From contig NZ_CP016290.1 of NCBI RefSeq assembly GCF_001679785.1, forward strand, positions 62,001 to 126,000: a DNA stretch of 64,000 bases, in the 5' to 3' direction. This DNA is from Rhizobium leguminosarum (lineage in GTDB: Bacteria > Pseudomonadota > Alphaproteobacteria > Rhizobiales > Rhizobiaceae). The notes below the pieces were generated by a model, which worked only from the letters and a program-made list of their open reading frames with translations, did not search any database and was not told where the DNA came from. Shown one piece after another: positions 9,978-16,988 of this stretch (position 1 is the stretch's first letter; each line of letters opens with the position of its first letter). The position numbers were made by a program, and so were the translations under genes.

Positions 9978-10454
9978 ATGGTTCGATCTATCGCAGTTGA
10001 GCTCGATGACTTCGATGTGAAAATCCTGCGCATGGTGCAGCAGGACAACCATGCGTCTCAACGCGTCATCGCAGAGAAAATTGGGCTGTCGCCTCCCGCG
10101 GTCGCACGCCGACTTCAGCATCTGCGCGAAACAAAAGTCATCCGACAAGATATTGCGGTGCTGGACGAGACTGCCGTCGGGCGGCCGCTGACGATCATCG
10201 TCCATGTCACCACCGAGAATGAACGGTTGGACCTGCTGGATGCAATGAAGGATCGCTTCAACCGGTGTCCACAGGTTCAGCAGTGCTATTACGTCACTGG
10301 CGAGATGGACTTCATCCTGATCCTCAACGTGAAGGACATGGCAGAGTACAACGAGGTCACGCGGAGGTTGTTTTTTGACGCGGGCAACGTCAAAAGTTTC
10401 CGCACCTGCGTGTCCATGGAAAACGTCAAGACCTACGGCCCAATTCCGGTGTGA
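9978..10454 (+). CDS. Lrp/AsnC-family transcriptional regulator
   Basis: A 158-residue protein with an N-terminal helix-turn-helix (IAEKIGLSPPAVARRLQHLRE, about residues 28-48) and a C-terminal RAM/AsnC effector domain (from about 70: TIIVHVTTEN ... CYYVTGEMDFILIL). It is divergent from the diaminopropionate ammonia-lyase operon and almost certainly controls it, with the imported amino acid or a breakdown product as effector. The ATG at 9978 has GAGGGGAAA upstream and gives the usual family length; the frame is open 30 codons further upstream but without a better start. Confidence 0.9.
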   Translation: MVRSIAVELDDFDVKILRMVQQDNHASQRVIAEKIGLSPPAVARRLQHLRETKVIRQDIAVLDETAVGRPLTIIVHVTTENERLDLLDAMKDRFNRCPQVQQCYYVTGEMDFILILNVKDMAEYNEVTRRLFFDAGNVKSFRTCVSMENVKTYGPIPV

Positions 10455-10509
10455 GACCCGTTTGAACCAAAGATTGAGCGTTGCGGGTCAACAGCGTTCG
10501 AATATCGTT

Positions 10510-10647
10510 CGTTTATGGTCAGGCACCAACTGCCTTACCGATCGCTATGGTGGTGCGACGATCAAGGAGCGGTCACGGTTCGCAAGCGAGGTCGTCGCTG
10601 CCATTCGGGGGGCGGTTGGCCCGGACTTTCCGATCATCCTGGGTCGG
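10510..10647 (+). pseudogene. Remnant of an NADH:flavin oxidoreductase (old-yellow-enzyme family)
   Basis: Translation in frame gives a segment with NCLTDRYGG followed by RFASEVVAAIRGAVGPDFPI. This is the well-known OYE-family stretch around NxRTDxYGG and the following helix and strand. Nothing before or after continues the protein: there is no start, no FMN-binding N-terminus and no C-terminal barrel. It is therefore a short relic of roughly 46 codons between the Lrp and GlxA regulator genes, left by deletion. Confidence 0.7.
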
Positions 10648-10684
10648 TTGGTGTGTGAAGAAATTCAATGCCACAGACGCAAAC

Positions 10685-11761
10685 TCAAACCGCTCGCGCT
10701 CCTCGCCCGCTGACCGCGCCCGGATGGGAGGTAGCTAACGCTATCTCCATCGCGAGTGCCCTCCGCGGGTGCCCTTGAGCATCGCGAATAGGTGCTGCTT
10801 GCGATGGCTTCGACGATGTCTGAAAACGGCTCCTGTAGTCATTCGGACTTACGCCGATGGTTTTGGCGAAGACCCGGCGCATAGCATTCACGTCCGCGAA
10901 GCCGCAAGTGGTAGCGATCCTCAGAAGTGGCTGCGTGGTATCCTGCAGCAGTCGTCTCGCGGCGTCTGTGCGGGCGGCTGCAACGAATTCCGCCGGCGTG
11001 AAGCCGAGCTCCTTACGGAAGACCCGAGCGAAGTTCCGGGTGCTCATGCCGACCTCGTGGGCAAGACTCTCCACGTCGAGGTCGCGGTTCAAATTCGACA
11101 AGACGTACTCCTGGGCCTTCTGGATCAGGGTCGTTTCCGACATCTGGCCGACGAGATACGCACTGAACTGCGACTGTCCGCCAGGTCTCTTCATGAACAT
11201 GACCATGTAGCGCGCAACGATCATTGCGGTGTCCTTGCCATGGTCTTCCTCGACGAGCGACAATGCGAGATCGATACCTGCCGTGACACCGGCAGCCGTT
11301 ATCAGAGAACCGTCGCGCACGTAGATGGCGTCGGCATCCAGATCGATATCGGGATATTCGTCGCTGAACTTCGCGGCACATTCCCAATGCGTGGTGACCC
11401 TTTTTCCGTCGAGAAGACCGGCGGCGGCGAGCAGGAACACTCCAGTGCAGATCGATCCGAACCGTCTGGCCGTCGGTACTCGACGCTGGAGCCAGGCGAT
11501 GACGGCTGGGTCGATTTCGAAGAAGGCCGGGTCGCCTGCTACGAGTAGGGTGTCGATATCCTCGTCCTCATCGAAGATTGTCCGATCGGCCATGAACCGC
11601 AACTGGCCCGTTCCCGCCACGGAAGGGGCGCCAGTCGACATGATTTGGATATCGTAAGCGTCCATGTCGCCCAATCGTCTTGCCGCCTCCCAGAAGACCT
11701 CGGCGGGACCAACGATGTCGAGTGACTGCACGCCGGGTGGCGCGAGGATGACGATTCGCAT
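10685..11761 (-). CDS. GlxA-type transcriptional regulator (DJ-1/PfpI plus AraC HTH)
   Basis: A 358-residue regulator. Residues 1-175 form a DJ-1/PfpI-like domain with the nucleophile-elbow region GSICTGVFLLAAAG, and about 215-320 hold two AraC-type HTH motifs (VESLAHEVGMSTRNFARVF and RIATTCGFADVNAMRRVF). GlxA-like regulators sense small metabolites and often control amino-acid or nitrile/amide catabolism. It is the last gene of a long co-directional run with the nitrile hydratase and cobalt-import genes, so it may regulate that operon. The C-terminal 35 residues extend beyond the usual HTH end. No obvious damage. Confidence 0.88.
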   Translation of the reverse strand: MRIVILAPPGVQSLDIVGPAEVFWEAARRLGDMDAYDIQIMSTGAPSVAGTGQLRFMADRTIFDEDEDIDTLLVAGDPAFFEIDPAVIAWLQRRVPTARRFGSICTGVFLLAAAGLLDGKRVTTHWECAAKFSDEYPDIDLDADAIYVRDGSLITAAGVTAGIDLALSLVEEDHGKDTAMIVARYMVMFMKRPGGQSQFSAYLVGQMSETTLIQKAQEYVLSNLNRDLDVESLAHEVGMSTRNFARVFRKELGFTPAEFVAAARTDAARRLLQDTTQPLLRIATTCGFADVNAMRRVFAKTIGVSPNDYRSRFQTSSKPSQAAPIRDAQGHPRRALAMEIALATSHPGAVSGRGARAV

Positions 11762-11766
11762 GGACT

Positions 11767-12072
11767 TTAGTCTCCTGGTTTGTCATTCGCCAAATTGGTC
11801 ATGCAAGATCGCTGCCAGTCCCCGCGCGTCAGGATGTTTCGGATCTGCCTGCTGTTGAGGTGGAAGTTACATCCCTCATGCACATCTCCATTGTCGATCT
11901 TCGCCTTGGCTGCCGCCTCAAACGCGACGCTGTTCTTTTCGTAGAACTCGATGCAGTCGTGCCGCTTTGGGGGTTTGAGCAACATTGCGCGGAATGCTCG
12001 GCGATGCACGATGCAATTGCCACCATTTCCGGCGGCAAACTGCAGCGCATCGAGGTCGTCCCTCCAGATCAT
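11767..12072 (-). CDS. Small conserved-looking protein of unknown function
   Basis: A 101-residue soluble protein placed 13 bp after the CbtA gene and 5 bp before the GlxA-type gene on the same strand, so it is probably cotranscribed. No membrane segment or signal peptide is seen. It contains several Cys and His residues (GNCIVHRR, HDCIEF, VHEGCNFHLN) that could bind metal, which would fit a cobalt-handling operon, but this is speculation. I do not recognise the family. The ATG at 12072 lacks a strong ribosome-binding site, and translation may be coupled to the upstream gene. Confidence 0.5.
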   Translation of the reverse strand: MIWRDDLDALQFAAGNGGNCIVHRRAFRAMLLKPPKRHDCIEFYEKNSVAFEAAAKAKIDNGDVHEGCNFHLNSRQIRNILTRGDWQRSCMTNLANDKPGD

Positions 12073-12085
12073 ATCGTTTCGTCGC

Positions 12086-12811
12086 TCACGTCGTGCGTTC
12101 GAAGCGGTTGAAGAGTGTCCCGCTCAACGAGCCCAGGAGCGCCCAGAACAAGAGGCTGGTCATGACCGCCGCGGCAACGAATTGATGCTCGAGAGCTTCC
12201 GGTGCCAGCGCGTGCATTCCTTGCGGGGCCGCAGGCGCGCCGATCAGATGAGGCGCGGCGATCAGCGCGATGGCAACCAGGGCCGCCCATGGCTTACGCT
12301 TGAATGAAATCAGTCCGATACCTGCAGCAGTTGCAAGGGCGGTTCCGATCCACCAGAGTTGCCGGTCACCAAGCGGAGCGGAAGGTGTCCCTGGCAGCTC
12401 CGGCGGCAGACCCAGCATGGGAGCGATCATGACACATGCGAACCCAGCCAATCCCCAAAGCAGGCCTTCGCGCCACGTCACCGGTTTTCCGCGCATCGCG
12501 ATAAGGCCACAAAGCGCCAGCGCATATCCAATCGCGGTCAGCATGTTGGCGGCCACCGTGAACGCCATTCGTTCAAACCCGTCTGCGGGTTCCCAGGCGC
12601 CTTCTTCGTGATCGTGACCAGCGTCATGGACGTGGGCATCCACCATGGGGGACGTGGTGATCGCCTGGGGCTCCACTTCGCCCGCTTTTTCGTAGACCTC
12701 CGCCTTGGCGATCAACTGGCTTGTGCCGGCAAACTGAACCGCGCTTACGGACACACCAACGATGACGCCGGTAAGGGCAGCGGTAAAAACGATGGAGCGA
12801 AACAAAGACAT
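12086..12811 (-). CDS. cbtA: CbtA-type cobalt transporter subunit
   Basis: A 241-residue membrane protein with an N-terminal helix, a His/Glu-rich periplasmic loop (HVHDAGHDHEEGAWEP) and four further helices, matching the predicted CbtA cobalt importer. It follows CbtB by 11 bp. Together they should bring Co2+ into the cell, which the cobalt-type nitrile hydratase encoded in the same run needs. In many bacteria cbtAB is controlled by a cobalamin riboswitch, but here it sits inside the nitrile hydratase operon and no riboswitch was seen. The ATG at 12811 is preferred over 12832 because GAGGGCC precedes it. Confidence 0.88.
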   Translation of the reverse strand: MSLFRSIVFTAALTGVIVGVSVSAVQFAGTSQLIAKAEVYEKAGEVEPQAITTSPMVDAHVHDAGHDHEEGAWEPADGFERMAFTVAANMLTAIGYALALCGLIAMRGKPVTWREGLLWGLAGFACVMIAPMLGLPPELPGTPSAPLGDRQLWWIGTALATAAGIGLISFKRKPWAALVAIALIAAPHLIGAPAAPQGMHALAPEALEHQFVAAAVMTSLLFWALLGSLSGTLFNRFERTT

Positions 12812-12822
12812 TTTAGAGGCCC

Positions 12823-13011
12823 TCAGTGGCAAGGAAACGCATTGGCATGACGGGTGTCATGCGCTGCGTTGTGAACGATCTCGATATGGGAAAACCCTAC
12901 AAAGCCGACGATGATCGCGCCAAAGCACAAGGCCATAGCCGCCTGAAGAATTCTGGCTGCGGAGTTCGCTATGATGGGCGTCGAGATGGTTGATGTTGCG
13001 GATACTGACAT
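12823..13011 (-). CDS. cbtB: CbtB-type cobalt transporter subunit
   Basis: A 62-residue protein with a single transmembrane helix (about residues 20-43) and a His-rich tail (HIEIVHNAAHDTRHANAFPCH), the CbtB pattern. The histidines are thought to present cobalt to CbtA. It lies between the nitrile hydratase accessory gene and cbtA on the same strand. AAAGGT precedes the ATG. Confidence 0.88.
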   Translation of the reverse strand: MSVSATSTISTPIIANSAARILQAAMALCFGAIIVGFVGFSHIEIVHNAAHDTRHANAFPCH

Positions 13012-13071
13012 TTTTCGTACCTTTCGAGACGGGCGGCGTGCCCTTTGCGACGTATCTGTTGATGTTTTTGA

Positions 13072-13398
13072 TCAGGCCGCGAGCACGGCCCGGATCTCTT
13101 CGGGGTCGATGATGCCAGCCTTGACGACTGCCTTCTCAAGCGCCGCCAGGAACTGGTCGTAGTAGTTCCATGTCGAGCGATCGACAGGATGGGCATCCTC
13201 CCAGGCCTTGATCGTCGAGATGAGTTCGTCGCGAAAATCATCCCATTCAAAAATGCCGTTCTTGGCGAGCGCCAGGGCCATTCCGAACGAGGACCGCTCC
13301 CATTGCGAACCGAAGCAGAGAGACCCGTTGGCGCGAGGCGGATTGTCGGTCTTCCCCATCATCTCGGTGATTGCGAAGTGCTCGAACTGAGTCAGCAT
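13072..13398 (-). CDS. Nitrile hydratase accessory protein (activator, P14K/NhlE type)
   Basis: A 108-residue protein with the family's features: NPPRANGSLCFGSQWERSSFGMALAL, which resembles the beta-subunit N-terminal region, then FEWDDFRDELISTI and YYDQFLAALEKAVV. In cobalt nitrile hydratases this small protein forms a complex with the alpha subunit and mediates self-subunit swapping, delivering cobalt and allowing cysteine oxidation. It sits directly after the alpha gene, the standard beta-alpha-activator order. ATG at 13398 with GTGAGG upstream is preferred; a GTG at 13413 overlapping the alpha stop codon is also possible. Confidence 0.88.
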   Translation of the reverse strand: MLTQFEHFAITEMMGKTDNPPRANGSLCFGSQWERSSFGMALALAKNGIFEWDDFRDELISTIKAWEDAHPVDRSTWNYYDQFLAALEKAVVKAGIIDPEEIRAVLAA

Positions 13399-13409
13399 CG
13401 TCGACGGCC

Positions 13410-14027
13410 TCACGCGGCCTTTGCGATGGCGACGCCCATCATAGCCTCGGGAGTAACGAGCGCCTCAAGCTCCGCTTCCGTCATTCCTTCTGTGCCAACG
13501 GGACGTTCAGGAACGACGAACCAGCGGATCTGCGCACTGGAATCCCACACCTTGATTTCGATGGCCTCGGGGACCGGGAGTCCGAACTCGCCCAGAACAG
13601 CGCGTGGTTCGCGGGCGGCGCGGCTGCGAAAGGTGGGATCCTTGTACCAGTAGGGAGGCAGCCCCAGGACCGGCCAGGGATAGCAGGAGCAAAGTGTGCA
13701 TATGATAAGGTTGTGCACATCCGGCGAGTTCGCGACGGCACGCATATGCTCACCCTCGGCGCCTGCCATGCCCTCGGGCAGATTGAGTTCGGCGATCGCC
13801 GCAGGTGTGTCTGTCACGAGCCGATCTTTGAAGGACGGGTCAACCCAGGCTCGGGCGACGATCTTTGCACCGTTGAAAGGTCCCATCTTCGTTTCGAAGA
13901 AGTCGAGGACCGTGTCGACGGTCTTGTCCGTTATAATACCCTTTTTGATCAGCAGGGCTTCGAGAGCCTTGACCCGCGCGGCGCTGTAGGCTTCGCGATC
14001 CTCGCGATATTGAAAGCGGTCGATCAT
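13410..14027 (-). CDS. nthA: Nitrile hydratase alpha subunit, cobalt type
   Basis: A 205-residue protein, the normal length. The metal-binding claw is C110-T-L-C113-S-C115 followed by YPWPVLG. Thr after the first Cys marks the cobalt form, whereas iron enzymes have Ser there. Two of these cysteines are normally oxidised to sulfenic and sulfinic acids. The enzyme hydrates nitriles to amides in the cytoplasm; possible natural substrates include plant nitriles such as indole-3-acetonitrile (inference). The gene follows the beta gene, the order typical of cobalt enzymes. No amidase gene is found next to it. The start is set at MIDRFQ; upstream codons in the frame belong to the beta-subunit region. 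Confidence 0.92.
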   Translation of the reverse strand: MIDRFQYREDREAYSAARVKALEALLIKKGIITDKTVDTVLDFFETKMGPFNGAKIVARAWVDPSFKDRLVTDTPAAIAELNLPEGMAGAEGEHMRAVANSPDVHNLIICTLCSCYPWPVLGLPPYWYKDPTFRSRAAREPRAVLGEFGLPVPEAIEIKVWDSSAQIRWFVVPERPVGTEGMTEAELEALVTPEAMMGVAIAKAA

Positions 14028-14055
14028 GTGATGTGTGCTCCTATTGGATGGCGGG

Positions 14056-14799
14056 TCAAGCAGCCTGTTTGGCAGATGCTGCCGCAGGCGCTTCGACGTA
14101 GTGCGAATACAGATCGGCGTAGAGACTGAAGTTTTTCTCAGTGTTGCCGGGCCAGAGGTCTTCCGGTTCAAACCGAATGCAGTAGACGGGCATTGCAGCG
14201 CCGATTCCGTCTGTCCCCGTATCGCAAAGGTAGACGTAGGCTCCGTCATAAACCGTCTCGACGGTACCGCTCTTGTTGCGAAGAAAGCCTGGAAGCCTGG
14301 TGTGCTCGATGGAGGGAACGTTCTTGATTGAAACCAAGTCGCCGACCGCGAAATCAAAAGACACATTGGTGTCGCGCTTCGGGCTGTCGCCTTCGACGAG
14401 ATATTGCACCACCCGGTTGTCGATGGCCGCGTCGCCGGCGGCCGGAACCGACTTCGACGGATCGCTATAATATTCTTCCGTCAACGCGTCGAGTTCGTCC
14501 GCGGTGATATATTCGTTGTCGATGAAGTAGCCGGAGATGCCGCCGAGCCATTTTTCGTAATAGCGGAATTTGAAATAATCGAACGGGTTCAGGGATTCGG
14601 CACCCTTTCGAAGGTCCGCCCATGTCCAAACAGTCGTGAATTTGGACGGTGTCGGGGGAAGTGGCAGTTGCGAGGAAAGCGCCATCATCGCCGTATGGAT
14701 GCCGAAGATGCGGGTTTCCCAGGTCTCGACGAAAACGCGAGTCTCGGTGCTCACAGGGCCTAGACCCTCAAGCCCGCCCAGATAGTGTTGCAGTTTCAT
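14056..14799 (-). CDS. nthB: Nitrile hydratase beta subunit
   Basis: A 247-residue protein starting MKLQHYLGGLEGLGPV, with VFVETWETRIFGIHTAM and the C-terminal SH3-like barrel (FAVGDLVSIKN ... GTVETVYDGAYVYLCD ... YCIRFEPEDLWPG). The beta subunit pairs with alpha to make the active site and substrate channel. It precedes the alpha gene by 28 bp. A Pro/Ala-rich tail ends the chain. Length and motifs look intact. Confidence 0.92.
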   Translation of the reverse strand: MKLQHYLGGLEGLGPVSTETRVFVETWETRIFGIHTAMMALSSQLPLPPTPSKFTTVWTWADLRKGAESLNPFDYFKFRYYEKWLGGISGYFIDNEYITADELDALTEEYYSDPSKSVPAAGDAAIDNRVVQYLVEGDSPKRDTNVSFDFAVGDLVSIKNVPSIEHTRLPGFLRNKSGTVETVYDGAYVYLCDTGTDGIGAAMPVYCIRFEPEDLWPGNTEKNFSLYADLYSHYVEAPAAASAKQAA

Positions 14800-14824
14800 G
14801 ACGTTGTCCTTTCTGCGTTACGGA

Positions 14825-15325
14825 TTAGGCGGTGACCGGCTTCTTGGCCGCCAGGAGATTGGTGCCCGTTTCGGAGAGCAACCCGAACACGCCCCCAAGC
14901 AGCATGGCGGCCATCGCAACGAGTGTTGGATGATTGATGCCGGAGGTCACAACGGTGGTGTTGGTGGCGGCCGTCGTGCCAACAAAGGAGGCGAAGCCAA
15001 AGACGATTGCTGGTGTGAAGCTCAGTATCGGAATGGAGGAAGCCAGGACCATTGCCGACGTGCCGAGACCGACCAGGACGGCAGCGAAGATTGGATAGGC
15101 TGGTCCGAACTGGATGATCAGGAGCGTGATCGTGGCGATGATGATGCCCGTCCCGTTCGAAACAATGCTTTTGATCAGTCCGCGCTGGCCACCGCCGCAA
15201 GCGAAGAAGGAAGCCCAGGCGATGAAAGTCACCCAGACGGGAACGGGAAATACGGTTGCAGTAATGTAGGTATCGATCGCGCCCAGGACGCCAAGGCTGA
15301 TCATTGAGGCAACGAGAGGGGGCAT
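14825..15325 (-). CDS. DUF1097-like integral membrane protein
   Basis: A 166-residue protein made of about five hydrophobic segments with Gly/Thr-rich loops (CGGGQRGLIKSI, GTTAATNTTVV). The pattern resembles the DUF1097 family (YcdZ-like), whose function is unknown. It is sandwiched between the CobW-like metallochaperone gene and the nitrile hydratase beta gene on the same strand with short gaps, so it probably belongs to the operon. A role as nitrile or amide permease or in metal handling is conceivable but not shown. Confidence 0.72.
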   Translation of the reverse strand: MPPLVASMISLGVLGAIDTYITATVFPVPVWVTFIAWASFFACGGGQRGLIKSIVSNGTGIIIATITLLIIQFGPAYPIFAAVLVGLGTSAMVLASSIPILSFTPAIVFGFASFVGTTAATNTTVVTSGINHPTLVAMAAMLLGGVFGLLSETGTNLLAAKKPVTA

Positions 15326-15370
15326 GGTTGGTCTCCTTGAGGGACAAGTGGCATTTCCGGAATGAAGGGG

Positions 15371-16345
15371 TCAGGAAGCGAGCGCATGAGGCTTGGCAAG
15401 GCAGCTTCTGAAGCCCTCGCGCAAGCCACCTTCGTCCAGATTGCGACCGATAAAGACCATGTCGCTAACGCGAGCCTCCGAGGGAGGCCAGATCTTGCCG
15501 GGGCGTCCTTCCAGGGTCATATGGACGCCATGGAAGACGTATCGCCGCGCCTCGCCTGCGAAGTTCAATACGCCCTTCATGCGGAAAAGATCGGTGCCGA
15601 TCTCCTGGACAAGCCGCGTTAGCCAACCGTTGAGGGCGACCGGGTCGAGAGCCTCGTAGTCGCGGATGGCGACGCAGCCGATCGTCTGGTCGTGCTCGTG
15701 GACATGTTCGTCCAGAATGTTCGGATCGATCGCCAGAATGTTCTTGAGGTCGAAGGCGCCGATCCCCAGAACGTCGGCCAGTTCCACGTCGCACGAATTT
15801 GTGCGGATGATCCGGGCCAGCGGGTTGCGCCTCGTAAGGTCGCGTTCGATTTCGAGCAAACGATATTCGCCTTCAAGATCGATCTTGTTGAGCAAGAGGA
15901 CGTCGGCGAAACTGATCTGCTCGACCGCCTCCTCCTGCGAGAGCTGGCGCGATATGTGACGCGCATCGACGACGGTGACGATCGCATCGAGCTCAAGCCT
16001 TGCCGATAGAACCTCGTCGAGAATGAACGACTGTATGACCGGGGCGGGGTCGGCGAGCCCCGACGTCTCGATTATGAAACGGTCGATTGGTCGTCCAGAT
16101 GCGAGCAGGCTGCGGATGGCGGCGATAAGATCGTCACGGACCGTGCAGCAAATGCAACCATTGTTGAGTTCGACGATTTCATCCTTGGTCTGAACGACGA
16201 GCTGTCCATCTATCCCGACCTCCCCATACTCGTTGACGATGACGGCGACACGCTCGGCGCTTCCCAAGCTCAAGATCCGGTTCAGCAGGGTTGTCTTCCC
16301 CGCGCCCAGAAACCCCGTCAGGATTGTCGTTTTCAACTTCGACAT
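15371..16345 (-). CDS. CobW/COG0523 GTPase, probable nitrile hydratase metallochaperone
   Basis: A 324-residue GTPase: Walker A GFLGAGKTT at residues 11-19, the metal-binding C64-x-C66-C67 motif in NNGCICC, guanine-specificity NKID, and a C-terminal CobW domain (FHGVHMTLEGRPG). This is the P47K-type activator found with nitrile hydratases, which uses GTP to load the metal centre. It is the first gene of the nitrile hydratase-CbtAB run, 45 bp before the DUF1097-like gene. Other COG0523 members serve zinc or cobalamin enzymes, but the neighbours favour cobalt delivery to nitrile hydratase. Confidence 0.88.
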   Translation of the reverse strand: MSKLKTTILTGFLGAGKTTLLNRILSLGSAERVAVIVNEYGEVGIDGQLVVQTKDEIVELNNGCICCTVRDDLIAAIRSLLASGRPIDRFIIETSGLADPAPVIQSFILDEVLSARLELDAIVTVVDARHISRQLSQEEAVEQISFADVLLLNKIDLEGEYRLLEIERDLTRRNPLARIIRTNSCDVELADVLGIGAFDLKNILAIDPNILDEHVHEHDQTIGCVAIRDYEALDPVALNGWLTRLVQEIGTDLFRMKGVLNFAGEARRYVFHGVHMTLEGRPGKIWPPSEARVSDMVFIGRNLDEGGLREGFRSCLAKPHALAS

Positions 16346-16884
16346 TGCCGCTTGCTCCGTGTTTGCATAGCTTCGCCGTCTCGCTTAAAGCGGGTTCGAT
16401 CTCAGCCAATTCTCAATTTTGAGGTACTATTACTTGCGAGCCGCTACGCTTGCTTGAGCCGCATTACAGGTAAAACCCGCCAATTGCGCAATAGGGCCAA
16501 GGCATGCATTTCCGGCCAAAATAGCAGCAGAAACCGCCAAAATTTCGCACTTTACCGCGGCTGCTGCTTAAATAAACCGCATGCTTAAAACGTAGGCAGT
16601 GCATGATTTTATTGTAGTCAATTTCAATGAGCTCCCGTTTTTATCCAGGAATGGTCCCCAGATTTCAAAATTCCATCTACCCGCTTTAGCAGACCGTTGG
16701 CGCAACAGGCGGGGTCCTGGTGTGGCGCGTGTGGCCAAGCCTACACGTGTCGCCCGATCATCGGCCCGTAGATCTCGGGCGCACTTGCGATGCACGGGGG
16801 CGATCTCAGCGGTTCAGCTTGTCCTGATGATGATAATCTGCAAGCTACGATTTCTTCGGGTTGTCATGCCCGTCCAGTGACAGA
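16346..16884. other. Intergenic region without a convincing gene
   Basis: The gap separates the start of the nitrile hydratase operon from the 3' end of the MHS transporter gene. Short open frames in it have no ribosome-binding site and no recognisable protein pattern. The stretch just upstream of 16345 must hold the nitrile hydratase operon promoter. No sigma-54 box or clear riboswitch was found. Confidence 0.5.
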
Positions 16885-16910
16885 AAAGTCCGGACAAGTG
16901 CCCGGACTTT
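16885..16910 (-). terminator. Hairpin terminator after the MHS transporter gene
   Basis: A perfect 9-bp stem (AAAGTCCGG / CCGGACTTT) with an 8-nt loop. Read on the minus strand it is followed by TTTTCTG, a short U-tract. It lies about 80 bp past the stop of the transporter gene, as expected for the end of the hydrolase-transporter operon. Confidence 0.6.
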
Positions 16911-16988
16911 CGATGCGGTTTTCAAGGCAGTGGGGCGGAAGCCATATTCACCGAAGTCCCCTGCGCGGGGCGCCCCTCGTTGTAAAGA

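Noticed and set aside
12650..13071. Cobalamin riboswitch upstream of cbtB
   Set aside because: The 60-bp gap before cbtB is too short and no B12-box pattern is seen; cbtBA is embedded in the nitrile hydratase operon.
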